DNA from: Brasenia schreberi
Taxonomy: Eukaryota > Streptophyta > Magnoliopsida > Nymphaeales > Cabombaceae
NCBI GenBank assembly: GCA_036023115.1
Contig: JAYKKT010000037.1
Span: 3,533,501-3,597,500 of the forward strand
DNA length: 64,000 nucleotides
Direction of reading: 5' to 3'
The first letter of the stretch is position 1, and each line of letters opens with the position of its first letter. Below the pieces are notes generated by a model. The model saw nothing but the letters and a program-made list of their open reading frames with translations. It had not been told where the DNA came from and did not search any database. The position numbers were made by a program, and so were the translations under genes. This document shows, piece after piece, positions 22,564 to 34,434 of the stretch.

Positions 22564-24264
22564 TTTTATTTATATATAAAGAAAAACTGCATCCTACAAC
22601 AATGAGAAAAGTATATGAATCATTCTTACTTTTTCGAGAGCATGAGTGTAATGTCTTTTATATTTTAAAATATTATTATAACTTTTAAATGATATTCATA
22701 TGCACGAAAAGCAAGAAAAACACATATTCATGTATGTGTAGACATGCTCGATTCTAGTTTGCCCGAAACCTAGAACCATAACTAAACTGCCTCAAGAGTG
22801 GTTTTACTTCTAGTTTGGAAACCACCCTATAGCCGGTAATTCCGTATTCAATTAAAAGTATTCACTAAATATGTTTTATATTTAAAAATTTATCTTTTAA
22901 AAAAATGGGTGTGCAGCTGACAGTGGGTCAATCAGGCTGTCAATGACATCCTGGATGAGAGCGGTGCCTGAGAGGAGCAATTCTGTTGACCTACGTATGT
23001 GTTTATGATAAATAGTTTTGTAAAATGTTTTTAATATAGGAACCGCTTGTTCAGAACCGGCAGTTTGGAATCATCGGTTTCGATTCCAGGCCCGAACCGA
23101 GGGGTCTCTGATTCTATACGATTTCATGGCCGACAACTAGTCAAATTTTCAAAGAACTTACTTTGATTTGATTGCTTAAAGCTTTATCCATTTTCTCTTT
23201 TGAAAAGAGGGTAAGAGTTTTCTAGTACCTTTTAACTCGCACCAATGAATTCCTACAAAGGACAATAACAAAATATATAGAACGCATGTAATAGTAGCCC
23301 GATATTCACAAAAGTTTGAGTAATTCTACTTTTAACTTCCTGTCCTTTTGATGTGCATATCAACCTGCTACTTGGAATCACGTTAGTAACTTACAGACAA
23401 CGAACGATAAAACCTTCAAGCATCCATCGAATGAGAGCTACTTCTTCCTTTAATGGTTGAGAAAGAACAGGAAACCCATTCCTGAATGTAGCGCAATCTT
23501 CAGTCTTTTTGAAGTGGAGAACGAACTATTACTCACCAAGAATTTGCATTCACCTGAAGTAAAACGAAAGAAGAGTGTTTGTTCTTATTGGCATGGTTTT
23601 GACACACGATTACAAGAAAACAGTTAAAAATATTGTATTGCTGGAGACACAATTAACTTTTCACATAATATATATACATCTATATATATATATATATAAG
23701 TTGACCTGATTCTTTCGTACAGATTAAGTGACATGACATGAACACAGTTAACTGTGTTTGGTTCAGTTTGGTTCGATTCTAGCTTCAACCTTGAATCAAC
23801 CTGCTATTCACGGTTCATGGTATTTTAAGAACTGAATCAAACTGTGGCATGATCAAAACTGAACCGAAGGTTTCGGTTTGGTTCTAAACCACGGTTCTTG
23901 TTATAATGCTTATATCGAAGGGTTAAGTAGCAAGTTACCGTGTGCATTACCCTCTCCAAAAAGTTTTAATTTAATACCATATGATCAATGACCAACTAGC
24001 AGATGTTAAACTGATAACAACAAATACTGCACTTTATCTGAGCCAAAAGGCTGAGAAGGGTATGTTTTATTCGGTTCCCTTCAATAGTTTTATAAGTTCA
24101 ATCCATTCTTCTGTTTGATACAGGACTAAAGCCATCCATCATATACTTGGTTTGTTCGGTTCCAACACTAAAACCATGAACCGAACCACTAATCAGTTTG
24201 TAACGTAAAGTTGACCATTCTCAGCAACCTTATCACAGGAAGGTTGGATTGGCCATCTAGCTGT
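22564..24264. other. AT-rich sequence with degraded GGTTC-rich patches
   Basis: Patches at 22745-22840, 23040-23110, 23750-23910 and 24060-24190 carry GGTTC/GAACC motifs like those at 20.1 kb. No gene recognised. Confidence 0.4.
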
Positions 24265-24267
24265 TAC

Positions 24268-24660
24268 TTGTGTTGGGCGTAACAGTGCCTATCCGTAACA
24301 GTCAGAGATAGGCACAGTAACAATCGGATGAGGCTCCAAAAAGGAAAGACCAGCCAACAAACCCAGAAAGGAGGAGTCTGCGCTGCTCTATAAATACAAA
24401 GCAGCGCACAAGGATTTAAAAAACAGTGAAAAGAAAATAGAAAGCCCTCTCTGGAAAAATCCGGTTGTATGGTAACCGGGAAAAAACTCAAAACCATTAC
24501 ATGTTGAGTGATTCCGCTGCTCAAAAGAAAAAAGTTGTTGGGTACCAGAAACAAGGACGAAAGCAGGGCCTCAGATCTTTGCAGAAGTTCACCCTGAACG
24601 CCATCAGCAGGGCCTCCGATCTTTACAGCAGGTCATGTTTATCGCCGTCACAATTTCCAT
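24268..24660 (+). mobile_element. possible solo LTR
   Basis: Begins TGTTGGGCGTAACAGTGCC and has a TATA box CTATAAATAC at about 24389, within a segment less AT-rich than its surroundings. GCAGGGCCTCMGATCTTT occurs twice near its end (24564 and 24606). It interrupts a GGTTC-rich stretch. No PBS, PPT or partner LTR is visible, so the identity is uncertain. Confidence 0.3.
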
Positions 24661-25225
24661 ATTAAAATTGAACCAAACCAAACCAAACCGTTCAGCATCT
24701 AGAACCTTTGGTTCGGTTCCAGTGTATGTTTGAACACCTAAAATACAACATTGCCACCTTAGTAGGACTTTGAAATGAATTTAAAACTTTTTTCTGTAAG
24801 GGAAGTGTTCTAGCTTTGAAAGTCTTTCATGTGCCCGTTGTATATTTTTACCTTAGGATTGTTTACTTTTAATGGTGGGAAGCAAATGTAATACTCGATA
24901 GGTAATTTTCAGTAAATATTGGAATTATTGATCGGTTAATGCAAAATTGTCTTTGACGAATTTTTTGGGGCAAGTGAGAAAAGCAACTATTTACTTGAGG
25001 CAAAGTGCTCCACAAATGTGTACCAACCTAGAAACTTCAAGGTCTAATTCATTAAATCTTCCACTAATTAAATAGCGCATTAAAGTCAAAGAAAATTATA
25101 TCGTTTCACTTTATCTTTTGATTCTTAATGGTTAGAGGGAGGAATGAATAAATTATGAACCCTTTTATTGCACCCAAATGGACCAAAAAGATAAGTGGGG
25201 CACCTTAGCCTTCTTCTTTTTTTGG
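24661..25225. other. no gene recognised
   Basis: AT-rich sequence; only a short GGTTC/AACC patch at 24661-24730. Confidence 0.4.
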
Positions 25226-25344
25226 ATTATAAGAGGAAGCCGAAGTCTAAAACACACACTGATATATGCACCCTCTTGGAGTCGAACTCCCATTAGCAGC
25301 AAAGGTGATAAGTGCCCTGCCATTGAGCTAACGCTCTCGGTGCA
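25226..25344 (-). mobile_element. SINE-B copy 2
   Basis: Minus strand: GTTAGCTCAATGGCAGGG (box A), GGGAGTTCGACTCC (box B), tail GTGTGTTTTAGACTTCGG and CTCTTATAAT. The arrangement is clearly tRNA-like. It lies head to head with copy 3, 40 bp away. Confidence 0.65.
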
Positions 25345-25383
25345 GGCAATGCTTATTTGTATACGAAGTGGGTACAGCATGCA

Positions 25384-25497
25384 TAGGGTTAGCTCATCGG
25401 GCAGGGCTTTCGGTCTTCCATGTTGATGATGAGTTCAATTCTCAGGATGTGCATGGGGTGTGTGTTAGGCTTCGGCCTGCCATTGTAACGGAAAAAA
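25384..25497 (+). mobile_element. SINE-B copy 3
   Basis: GGGTTAGCTCATCGGGCAGG (box A), GAGTTCAATTCTC (box B), tail GTGTGTTAGGCTTCGGCCTG and CATTGTAAC. Inverted relative to copy 2. Confidence 0.65.
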
Positions 25498-26043
25498 GAT
25501 AAGTGGGTGCAAGGAGCCAAGGGTCTCTTAGCTGAGGCCGGACCTGTTCAAGTTGAAGGTCTCGAGCTCGAGAGGCAATGTATGCATACATGGTAGGATA
25601 TCTTGATAACCCAGCTTGTCAATAAAAACAAAAACAAAAAAGGAATGGGAGAAAAAGATTGTGCAGCTCGGCTTCATTTGGGTCCAGTCCAGTTTCAAAA
25701 GCTCTAGATTTGTGGGTTGATCAATATTTGGCACAAAGATAAAATGGCATGGCACGAACATGACTCATAACACGAACATGTAAGAAAGCTTTAGATATGA
25801 AACTACAACCTTGAGACAAACACGTCCGGAAAAAGTTTGCATATGTTCCACCCAAAATGATATAAACGATAGCTTGTATCTGGGTTGACCCGTCTTCTAC
25901 ACGATTATCAGAACAATACACTACCTGAACACGATGTTGAATAATAGCAACCATACCAAAAAGGGTAAAATAATATTCTTGAAATTTTCACCTTGTTATA
26001 CATTTTTGTTTCTTATTGGCATGAAATTAAGCACTTTTACTGG

Positions 26044-26115
26044 ATAAGCATGCCGTGTGTATTGAACTTGTGACCACTCATCTCTCGACAGGACGAGCTA
26101 ACTATCGATAAGTAT
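26044..26115 (-). mobile_element. degraded SINE-A-like fragment
   Basis: Minus strand: TAGTTAGCTCGTCC (box A) and GGTCACAAGTTCAATAC (box B) with a GGCATGC tail. Short and diverged. Confidence 0.4.
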
Positions 26116-26280
26116 ATATTTCTTCCTCAAAACTCTATTCACTGTCGACATGTATTTATGTTTAATTATTATTTTTTGAGGTACAAATATAATAACATTC
26201 CTTTTTATTCTTTTATAAAAACTCTCAATTTTTTTAAATTATATTCATGTCACCAAGGTGTACCAACATCAGGATGAGAG

Positions 26281-26315
<35 letters not shown>

Positions 26316-26317
<2 letters not shown>

Positions 26318-26438
26318 TAATCAACTCCAAGGCAGCCTCACGAATGGATATTGCTGAATCAGAAAATCTCTCTTCAACAGCATGTTGGGCACGTTCTTCA
26401 CACATAACCTCAGGCTCTGCCTCAACTATTACAATAAC
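26316..26438 (-). pseudogene. SCC2: exon fragment resembling cohesin loader SCC2/NIPBL
   Basis: SCC2 (NIPBL in animals) loads cohesin onto chromosomes. On the minus strand, right after an AG (AAATCAG), 41 codons read [20 protein letters not shown], then [20 protein letters not shown]. This matches the plant SCC2 HEAT-repeat stretch in which IVEADP, AVEGRFCDSAIS and VREAALELVG are conserved. The reading frame is open, but at 26315 it runs straight into an (AT)n tract, and no neighbouring exon was found on either side. It is therefore a captured or stranded fragment, lying next to hAT-type sequence. Identification is from memory of the family. Confidence 0.6.
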
Positions 26439-26739
26439 CTGATTTAAATAGAGTGAAATGCAAAAGAAAATAAAATTAGTACCAAAGAAAAGTCCATATA
26501 GTAACCAAATAAATGGTGTGCCTTGGCGCGTAGCACAAGAGAAGTTTTTCTATGGAAAAACAGTAGTTAAGAAAGGCCAAAACCCCAGAGAACTACGACT
26601 GAACAACATTAATAATATCAGATAATTTTATCAGAAAAACATCAAAGATTTATCAAACCCTCGAGCGAAGGATCTATTCCTCGCCAATGCAAAGGACACT
26701 CTTTTTACCAAGTGGAGAGAGAAGAGAAAAACAACATAC

Positions 26740-27210
26740 CTCATGTATGTGGGGTGGTGGCATAGAGCAGCGTCGCGAGTGAGGGTGGTGGCAGAGAGCA
26801 ACAGCGAGAGATAGGTCACGGGAGTGAGAGATGGCGAGAGGTAGAAGAGGGAGAGGCAGGAGAGAGAGAAAATGGTGTACCTAGTGTCCGTGGGAGTGGT
26901 GGCGGAGAGCATCAATGAGAGTGAGGGTGATGGCGAAGAGCAGCGGTGAGAGGCAGGCCACAGGAGTGAGAGATGGCGAGAGGCGGGAGAGAGAGATTAA
27001 CCCTCGTTTGACCTTTTATTATATTTGGATCAGGTTGATCCAACCCGATCTAACATGTATTAAAACCATTGTCCGCTAACAGTGATATAGCGGACCGCTA
27101 TAGTGCTGTTAGCGGCGCTATAGCGGCCATGACAGGTCGCCCACTAAGAGTTCCCCTCTATAACGTTTTTAGACCCGCTAAAACGCTATAGCGCGCTATT
27201 GATAACATAA
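26740..27210. mobile_element. right part of a hAT-type element, family 2
   Basis: Ends GCGCTATTGATAACATAAG, preceded by TAGCGG/CGCTATA repeats (27085-27200), as at 12.0-12.19 kb. It also has a GGTGGTGG/GAGAGAGG-rich block (26750-26990) like that at 11.87-11.98 kb, including an internal duplication (GGAGTGAGAGATGGCGAGAGG twice). I could not find the left end; it may include the SCC2 fragment. Confidence 0.5.
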
Positions 27211-27235
27211 GAATTAAGTTTAAGATTTTTTTCTT

Positions 27236-27736
27236 TGAATTACTCCCTTTCCTTTCATTGGAATCAAGAAACCGTTTGCCACTTTTACGTACTGAGGTAT
27301 TGGAGTAACTTCATATTTTATGAAGTTAGACTTATTTCCTACCATATGATCGGTAACCCTTGAATCAATTACCCAATAATTTGAACATGTGAAATTTTTA
27401 TAAGAGAAGATACCACTGATACTGTAGGAAGTAGGAAGACTTAATTCAGTCTTTGAAGAAGATGTTGAAGGCTGATCACACAGTCATGTTTCTATTTCTA
27501 CAGGTTGCTTCTTCAACTCTATCATTTCATCAATAGGATTTAATTCAGTTCTTTTTTCTGAAGTAGCTGCCATAGTCTTTATACTCTGCAGGTTTTACAA
27601 TAATTTCCCAGCAATATTTTCGTGTGTGTCTTCTCTTCCCACAATAGGTACACTGTAGCTTGTTCTTATCTTCATAATAGTGAAATCTTCCTCTTCCTCG
27701 ACCTTTGACTGAATCTCTTCCTTTTTGATAATTCAT
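27236..27736 (-). pseudogene. Copia zinc knuckle and protease start
   Basis: Frame 27736-27545 has the CCHC knuckle CTYCGKRRHTRKYC (C-x2-C-x4-H-x4-C). Further on, at about 27390-27250, the aspartic protease start reads NYWVIDSRVTDHMVGNKSNF, where the family has the active-site DSG. Here it is DSR, so the protease would be dead. The ORF stops at 27545 and the protease is in a different reading context. Confidence 0.7.
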
Positions 27737-27809
27737 TTGACCTCTACCAGTAAATGCAGATTTCTCGGCTTGTATGTTTGTTGTTCTCTCTTATATACAG
27801 TGGCTGCAC

Positions 27810-28283
27810 TTATTTTCTAAAATATCTTTGCTCGTTCCACAGTTCTCGTAGTTCTCCATAATATTCACTTATCGATCTGGTTCCTTGCCGACATTTTCTG
27901 ATTCTTTCAATTATCTCATACTCTTTAGCAATATTCCTTTGTTTGAAATACGTTTCTTCAATTGCAGTCCAAATTTCTATAATTGATTCCATATACATAA
28001 ATGTTTTGCTAATGAAATGATTCATCGATTGAAGGAGCCACAAACTTACCAAGGCATCATCCTTAGACCATTTCTCAAACTCTGCACTATCTTCATCTGG
28101 TTTTGACTGATTTTGTTTGATAATAGGTAGTTTTTCTCGGGAACGCAGGACAAGTTCAATTGATCTTGCCCATTCCCTACAATTTTTTTCTTCTAGCCGA
28201 ATATTTGTAATTTGAAATAGTTCCAGTTTTTTATCATTATCATATGTGGCTAATTGCAATTCCTCTTTCATCCTTCTTTCCAT
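27810..28283 (-). pseudogene. Copia Gag, N-terminal part
   Basis: 157 codons with the Copia-type gag (UBN2-like) pattern: RLEEKNCREWARSIELVLRS, DALVSLWLLQSMN, EIWTAIEETY, GTRSISEYYGELRELWNE. The frame ends before the zinc knuckle, which lies in another frame at 27736-27545. It starts about 470 bp after the PBS. Gag forms the retrotransposon particle; this copy is broken. Confidence 0.8.
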
Positions 28284-28972
28284 AGGTTGAACGTGTTGAA
28301 GATGTTCTCGACAGAAATCAACACGAATTCAACACAGAATCATAGCCCATAGTTTCTATTGTCAACAATATGAAGGATTGCCAAATGTCGATATACAAAT
28401 TGTCTCTCACAGGATTCCAATAGTTTCTATTTTCTATATCGTTGAGAATTATCAAATATAGATATGCAGAACGATATGCAGCTTCTATTCCAGCTATTCT
28501 TATTCCAACAACAATATTTGATATCAATGATATCTATTGTCTATCATCAATGATACAAGATGTCTAGACTTAATCAGAACAATATTTATACTTAACAAAA
28601 TGTTGAATGATGCCCAAATCAGACGTTGATGAAGATATGTAGATCAACACATAAACTTCAACACAAATTCAATCGTTGATGTCAATTGTCTCAACAGAGT
28701 ATCAACGAAGATGCTTGAACGTCTTCACAAATCACAACTATTACTTTTAATATAGCTCTGATACCATGTGCATAAAATAAGATGACAAAAACTGAAATTA
28801 CAGAATCAAACTATTACAATAAGATGGCTTTGGTGTTGTCGGCAGTAAGAGTGCTGCCACCACCTACTTCTCTTTCTTATTTTCTCTCTTTTGAAGATTA
28901 CATCTGATAGGGTTTTCACCCTTTAAATAGAAACATACAAAAGATTAATTTACCTAATTACCATTAATGTGG

Positions 28973-31900
28973 AACTCCGCCCATGTAAGGGATCACCCTT
29001 GCATTGCCAGTCCCAAGCCCGGATAAAGGAGGAGGGTTGTGTTAGGCTTCCGACAGCCAGCGTAAAACTTCGTCAAATTTTTATAATATGGATTACAAAA
29101 ATTATGAGCATTGCTTTGGGGCGTTCCCGCCTAGCGACGCGATGCAGAGCCCGAATGCAGTGACAAGTAAGCAAGGGCCACTACATTTTTGCCCGAATGT
29201 AGTAAATCAATTGCAGAGAGGGTTTCCACTTCATGGACGGGTGTGGGTAAAGAAGTTAGTTCCGCTACATTGCTTCCCGAATGTAGTAAATAATTTTCAG
29301 AGAGGGTCTCCGCATTTTGAATATAGACGGATGTGGGGGGTAAGGAAGCTAGTCCTAGATAATAAAAGATTCGTATTGACTCTTGGAATATCGGAACATT
29401 ATCCGATAAGCTAATGGAGGTGGTAGATACTATGATTTAGAGAAAGATTCATATTTTATATTTACAAGAGACAAAAATGGGTTGGAGAAAAAGTAAAGGA
29501 GATAGAGGATAGAGGTTTTAAATTATGATACTCTGGTAAAGAAAAGGCTCGAAACGGAGTTGGCATTATCATAAATAAAGATTTAAAGGATAGTGTAGTA
29601 GACATACAACAATATGGTGACCGAATCATGACGTTGAAATTAGTGTTAGGAGCAGATGTTTTGAATATAGTTTGTACTTACGCACCCCAAGTAGGACTAG
29701 AAGATAGTATAAAGACAGTTTTTTGGGAAGAGTTAGATAAGGTGATTCAAAAGATTCTACAAAGGGAGATGATTTGTTTAGGAGGAGACTTAAATGGACA
29801 TGTCGATAAAGAGGCATTAGGATATCAAGGTATTCATGAAAACTTTGGTTTTGGGGATATAAATGAGGAACGTAGGGAGATTTTAAATTTTGCTATGGCA
29901 TTTGATCTCTTTATAGTCAATACAATCTTCAAAAAACGAGATGAACATTTAATTACTTATAAGAGTGGCTTATCACAAACACAAATTGATTACTTTATTT
30001 GTAGAAAAAAAGATAGAGCATGTTGAAAAGATTGCAAAGTAATTCTAGGAGAAAGCTTAACCACCCAATATCGACTTTTAGTTATGGATCTAAAAAAAAA
30101 TGGACAAAGAAGAAAAAGTGCATCGAGCTATTTGAACTAAATGGTGGAACCTCAAAAGTGAGAAAGAAGATATATTTAAACAGAAAGTCCTTCAAGGAGA
30201 TGTTTGGCATTATTTTGGTACACCCTGTGATATGTGGAACAATATGGCTATACATATTAGGAAAGTGGTGAAAGATGTGTTAGGTGTATCTAAGGGAGGT
30301 GTACCGGCACAAAAAGAAGCTTGGTGGTGGAGTGAAGTTGTGGAAAATAAAATCAAGGGAAAGAGGGCATGTTACACATTACATTATGCTAAGAAAACTA
30401 ATGAAACTTTAGAGGCTTATAAGAAAGCAAAAAAAGAAGCGAAAAGGCCGTGAGTGAAGCAAAAGCTAAAATTTGGGAGGATTTATATAAAAAACTCAAC
30501 TCAAAAGAGGGTGAAAGAGATATTTTTAGGATAGCTAGGGCTAGAGATAAGAAAACTAAAGATCTTAATTATGTTAGATGCATCAAGGACAAAGATGAAA
30601 AAATTCTAGTGGCAAATGATGATATAAAAAATAGATGGAAAAACTATTTTTATAATATTTTTAATGAAAATAAAGATGTTAGTATTAGCTTAGGAGAGTT
30701 AGCCAAATCAGAAAAGTATATAAACCACAATTTCTACCGACGTATTCAAAAGAATGAAGTCAAAGAGGCTCTTAAACATATGAAGGGTGGTAAATCGGTA
30801 GGACCAGATAATATTCTATAGAAGTTTGAAAAATACTAGGAGAAATAGGAATCACTTACAAGACTATTTAATGAAATATGAAAAAACCAAAAGATACCCG
30901 AGGAATGAAGAGCAAGTATACTTATATCCATATATAAGAACAAGGAAGACATTCAAAATTGTGCGAATTATCGAGGTATTAAGTTAATGAGCCATACTAT
31001 GAAATTGTGGGAAAGAATTATTGAATGTAGGTTAAGACAAGTATCAAGTACAATGGAGAACCAATTTGGATTCATATCAGGCAGATCTATTGTTGAAGCG
31101 ATTCACCTTTTGAGACGTCTTATGGAACATTTTAGAGCAAAAAATAAAGGCCTTCAAATGATATTTATTGATCTAGAAAATACTTATGATGGAGTACCAA
31201 GGGAGGTTCTTTGGAGAACTTTAGAAAAAGAGGTATCCCATTGACATGCATTAACCTTATAAGAGACATGTATGATGGTGCAAAAACATGTGCGAGGACT
31301 CATGAAGGAATGACATACTTCTTTAAAGTTAATATTGGGTTACATTAAGGATCAACTTTAAGTCCATACTTATTTATAATAGTGATTGATGAGTTAACAA
31401 AACATATTCAAGATGAAGTACCTTGGTGAATGTTATTTGCAGATGACATTGTATTAGTGGAGGAGTCTAAGGAAAAAGTTAATAGAAAATTGGAACTATG
31501 GATAGAAACATTAGAAAGCAAAGGCCTCCGACTTGGTAGAACAAAGACAGAATATATGGAATGTAAGTTTGATCATTTTGTTATCTCAGAGGACATAAAA
31601 ATTAAAATTGGCACACATTGCATCCCCAAAAGGAAAGTTTTAAATACCTAGGGTCAATTTTTTGGAGTGATAAAAGAAATTGATGGAGATGTTACGCATA
31701 GAATTAATGTTGGTTGGATAAAATGGAGAGGAGCATCAGGTATTCTTTGTGATAAGAAGATACCATTAAAGTTACAAGGTAAATATTATAGAGCAGCAAT
31801 TAGGCCTGCCATGTTTTATGGTTATGAGTGTTGGGGAGTTAATCATCAACATGTACAAAAGATGTCTATGACATAAATGAAGATGTTGAGATGGATGAGT

Positions 31901-32240
31901 GGTCATACAAGAAAAGACCGTATACATAATGAGGTTATTAGAAACAAATTAGGAGTTACACCAATAGAGGATAAAATGAGAGAATTTCGTTTAGATGGTT
32001 TGGACATATAGAAAGAAGATCAAAAGAAGAACCTTTAAGAAGGTATGAAAAACTAAATTTGGAAAGTATTAAAAGATCTAGAGGACAACCACAAAAGTGT
32101 TGGAAAGAAACAATAAAGAATGATCTAGCTTATTGTGAGTTAACTGCTAACATGGCACACGATAGGGATTTGTGTAAACAAGGAATCCATGTAGCTGACC
32201 CCGTCTGGTATGGGAAAAGGCTTAGTTGTTGTTGTTGTTG
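28973..32240 (+). mobile_element. RTE-type LINE, near full length (3.27 kb)
   Basis: Both ends are present: 5' AACTCCGCCCATGTAAGGG and 3' GGCTTAGTTGTTGTTG with (TTG)n. After a GC-richer leader with two 84-bp repeats (29192-29358) come an apurinic-type endonuclease (frame 29628-30026: GGDLNGHV, SGLSQTQIDYFICRKKD), linker frames 30232-30453 and 30450-30821, and reverse transcriptase frames 30987-31244 (IDLENTYDGVPREVLW) and 31430-31651 ([10 protein letters not shown]). The C-terminal frames are 31667-31876 and 32059-32268 (GQPQKCWKETIKNDL). Many stops and frameshifts make it inactive. One ORF with endonuclease plus RT and no ORF1 fits the RTE clade. Its 5' end lies within about 10 bp of the Copia LTR. 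Confidence 0.92.
29192..29358 (+). promoter_or_regulatory. two 84-bp repeats in the LINE 5' leader
   Basis: Units start CCCGAATGTAGTAAAT and share CAGAGAGGGT and GTGGGTAAAGAAG-like blocks; a partial third unit precedes them at about 29149. The copy at 8889 has the same arrangement (9066-9270). Position and repetition suggest promoter monomers of the LINE; this is inference. Confidence 0.5.
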
Positions 32241-33542
32241 TATATTCATGTCACCAAATAACATATGAGTACGAGTACGAGTGTTTCTGTAAAAAGTGGA
32301 CAGGATCTAATTTTCCTACAGAAATGAGATCAAATCTCCTAAATGGATCGTACATAGAGTTGGTAAAAGGAGGTCGGGCAAGATTGGATTGCACACCAAC
32401 CCGAGTCGGACAGTCCTCTAGAGAGTAAATGATTGGGTAATATGGGGATTGTCAGTAGTTGGAGAGGTTGCACCAAGTCAACTAAAACCTGGCGAGGTGA
32501 CAAACTGACAATGGCATTATTAATATTTGAAAATTTAGTCTCAGCTTGGTTCGATTATAACTTTTATAAAACCTTCTTTGATAAAAGTTGTTTAAAAGAG
32601 AAATCTCTACTTTATGTAAGTGGCGGAGCGAGGATTTCTTTTGGGATGAGAAGCACAAGTATTTCAAGTTCACAAAGTACTTGTATTTTCTTATATATAT
32701 AATGACGGATTTAAGAATTTTTTAGATTTCGGATGAGATACATGTTTCAAAGTGAGTCTATCATTGCTTCGAGTATAAAATTAGAAACTCAAACTAATCA
32801 AAATATGAAGGAAATTGGAGTTAGAGTTGGAGTTGAATATGGTTATACTTGTAAAAGAGAAAAGCCATATCCATGCAAAATAAATTCTATTTGTCAACAT
32901 ATTCTTTCTAAAACCATACATAGTGTCAAAAAAAAAAAATCAACTAAGGTATAAGTAATTAGATAGTAGACACGTTAGAAGTGGTAGATGATACCTCAAA
33001 GGTACTAGAAGGGAAGAAAAGTTCTTAATTCAAAAGGTTTGGTTCGTCTTGGTTATCATCTTCGGCTAATGAGGTATTTGAGAATTAAATGTTTTCTCCA
33101 AAATTTAGGTTTTAGAGAAATTTAGAAAATAATATGAATATATGGAAATTTATGGCTTGGATGGACATATAGAAGTGGCATAACAATTACGAGGAGTAAA
33201 TGACAAAATTTAATAATAAAACACTCTTTTGTGGGAAAATGGTGATTCCATAATATTTCAGCCATTTTTAGATATTATATCTACCTTTCGATGACATGGT
33301 GGTAAATATCCAAGGCCTCTATGACCTCCCATCAGTTTACAATTCGTATATTGGCTTAGGAAAAAGATAGGATGATCCTAGCTGTTCATCCACTGCATTA
33401 CTGTGGCCATCCGTTCGTGCTTACATTGATGCATATCAATGGCAATAACCCACATTCATGGCTATTTACCCGAGGGTACCCACTTACCAGGAGCAGCTTC
33501 ATACAAATATCATACTTTTCTTATTCTTATAAAAAATAAAGT

Positions 33543-33582
<40 letters not shown>

Positions 33583-33725
33583 GATGATGGCTTTTCTCTT
33601 GCCATACTATTTCAATCTCAATCGCTTGGTCTCTTTTGGTCAAACGTTCAATCGATGATGACATTATTTGTATCGATTTGAATATAATTAAGCTGGCCGC
33701 TTCTCTCTCTCATATATATATATAA
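32241..33725. other. no gene recognised; TA microsatellite at 33548-33579
   Basis: Short open frames (for example 32433-32702) lack recognisable content or codon structure. Confidence 0.4.
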
Positions 33726-33890
33726 GAAAACTGGATCTTTTCCACTTTTGACATATTCATGCATTGGTTTTAGTTGCATAAGTATAATTTTAAAAAGTTA
33801 AGAGTTTTAAAAAAAATATTATTACACTCGTAACCCTTAAAAACAAATGACATGAATAAACACAATCAAGTGAACAAGATCCAATCACTA
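33726..33890. mobile_element. TA-flanked MITE (Micron-like), copy 2
   Basis: Left ACTGGATCTTTTCCACTTTTG after TATATATATAAG, right GAACAAGATCCAATCACTA before TATATGTATATATA. Ends and interior match copy 1 at low identity. Confidence 0.5.
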
Positions 33891-33904
33891 TATATGTATA
33901 TATA

Positions 33905-34103
33905 GAGAGTGTGTATGATTGTATCGTGTACAATGACACCGGTCCACTCACGTCTATCCATTAGTTTTGGGTGACATAAATATAATAAAAATATTCTTCA
34001 TACTTTTACAAAGCTCTCTACAAAATTTTGAAATTACTGGCATGTCATTTAAAAGCAATGAATCAAATGTTAATCCAGGCAAGATCTAGTTTTCTTTTAT
34101 ATA
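33905..34103. mobile_element. TA-flanked MITE (Micron-like), copy 3
   Basis: Follows copy 2 directly. Interior ATAAATATAATAAAAATATTC and right end CAAGATCTAGTTTTCTTTTA before TATATATA. The left end is degraded. Confidence 0.4.
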
Positions 34104-34434
34104 TATAAGACAGCCAAAAGTATTTTTACAGTGTCGTACTTTAGATAACATGCATATCCAACAGTGACTTTAATATGGTACTGAACCTTACCGCAGTACA
34201 CACTTGATCTGCACGGATATGACCTCACAAAAAAGACAAAAGGCTAAAGGGGTTAAGATTGTATTGAATACATTGACTTCAGTTACTGTTTTACTGTATG
34301 AATATTGACATCAATACTACGATGATGATTTAAATCCCTTTATATCAACATTATCTTCGTGAAATTTTGAGCATTTTACATTTCACCAACTGTTCATCTA
34401 ATTAGCACAAGAAGACCTTTCTGTCTTGGTTAAT

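Larger units (their letters stand above)
27230..28963 (-). mobile_element. Copia LTR retrotransposon, truncated after the protease start
   Basis: In minus orientation: a 5' LTR at about 28767-28963 (ending GCACA, TATA-like CTATTTAAAGGG inside), a perfect primer-binding site TGGTATCAGAGC (plus 28755-28766) complementary to initiator tRNA-Met, a leader, gag, and the beginning of the protease. The rest of pol and the 3' LTR are missing. Sequence ends next to the hAT-type end at 27210. The LTR outer end is approximate. Confidence 0.75.
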
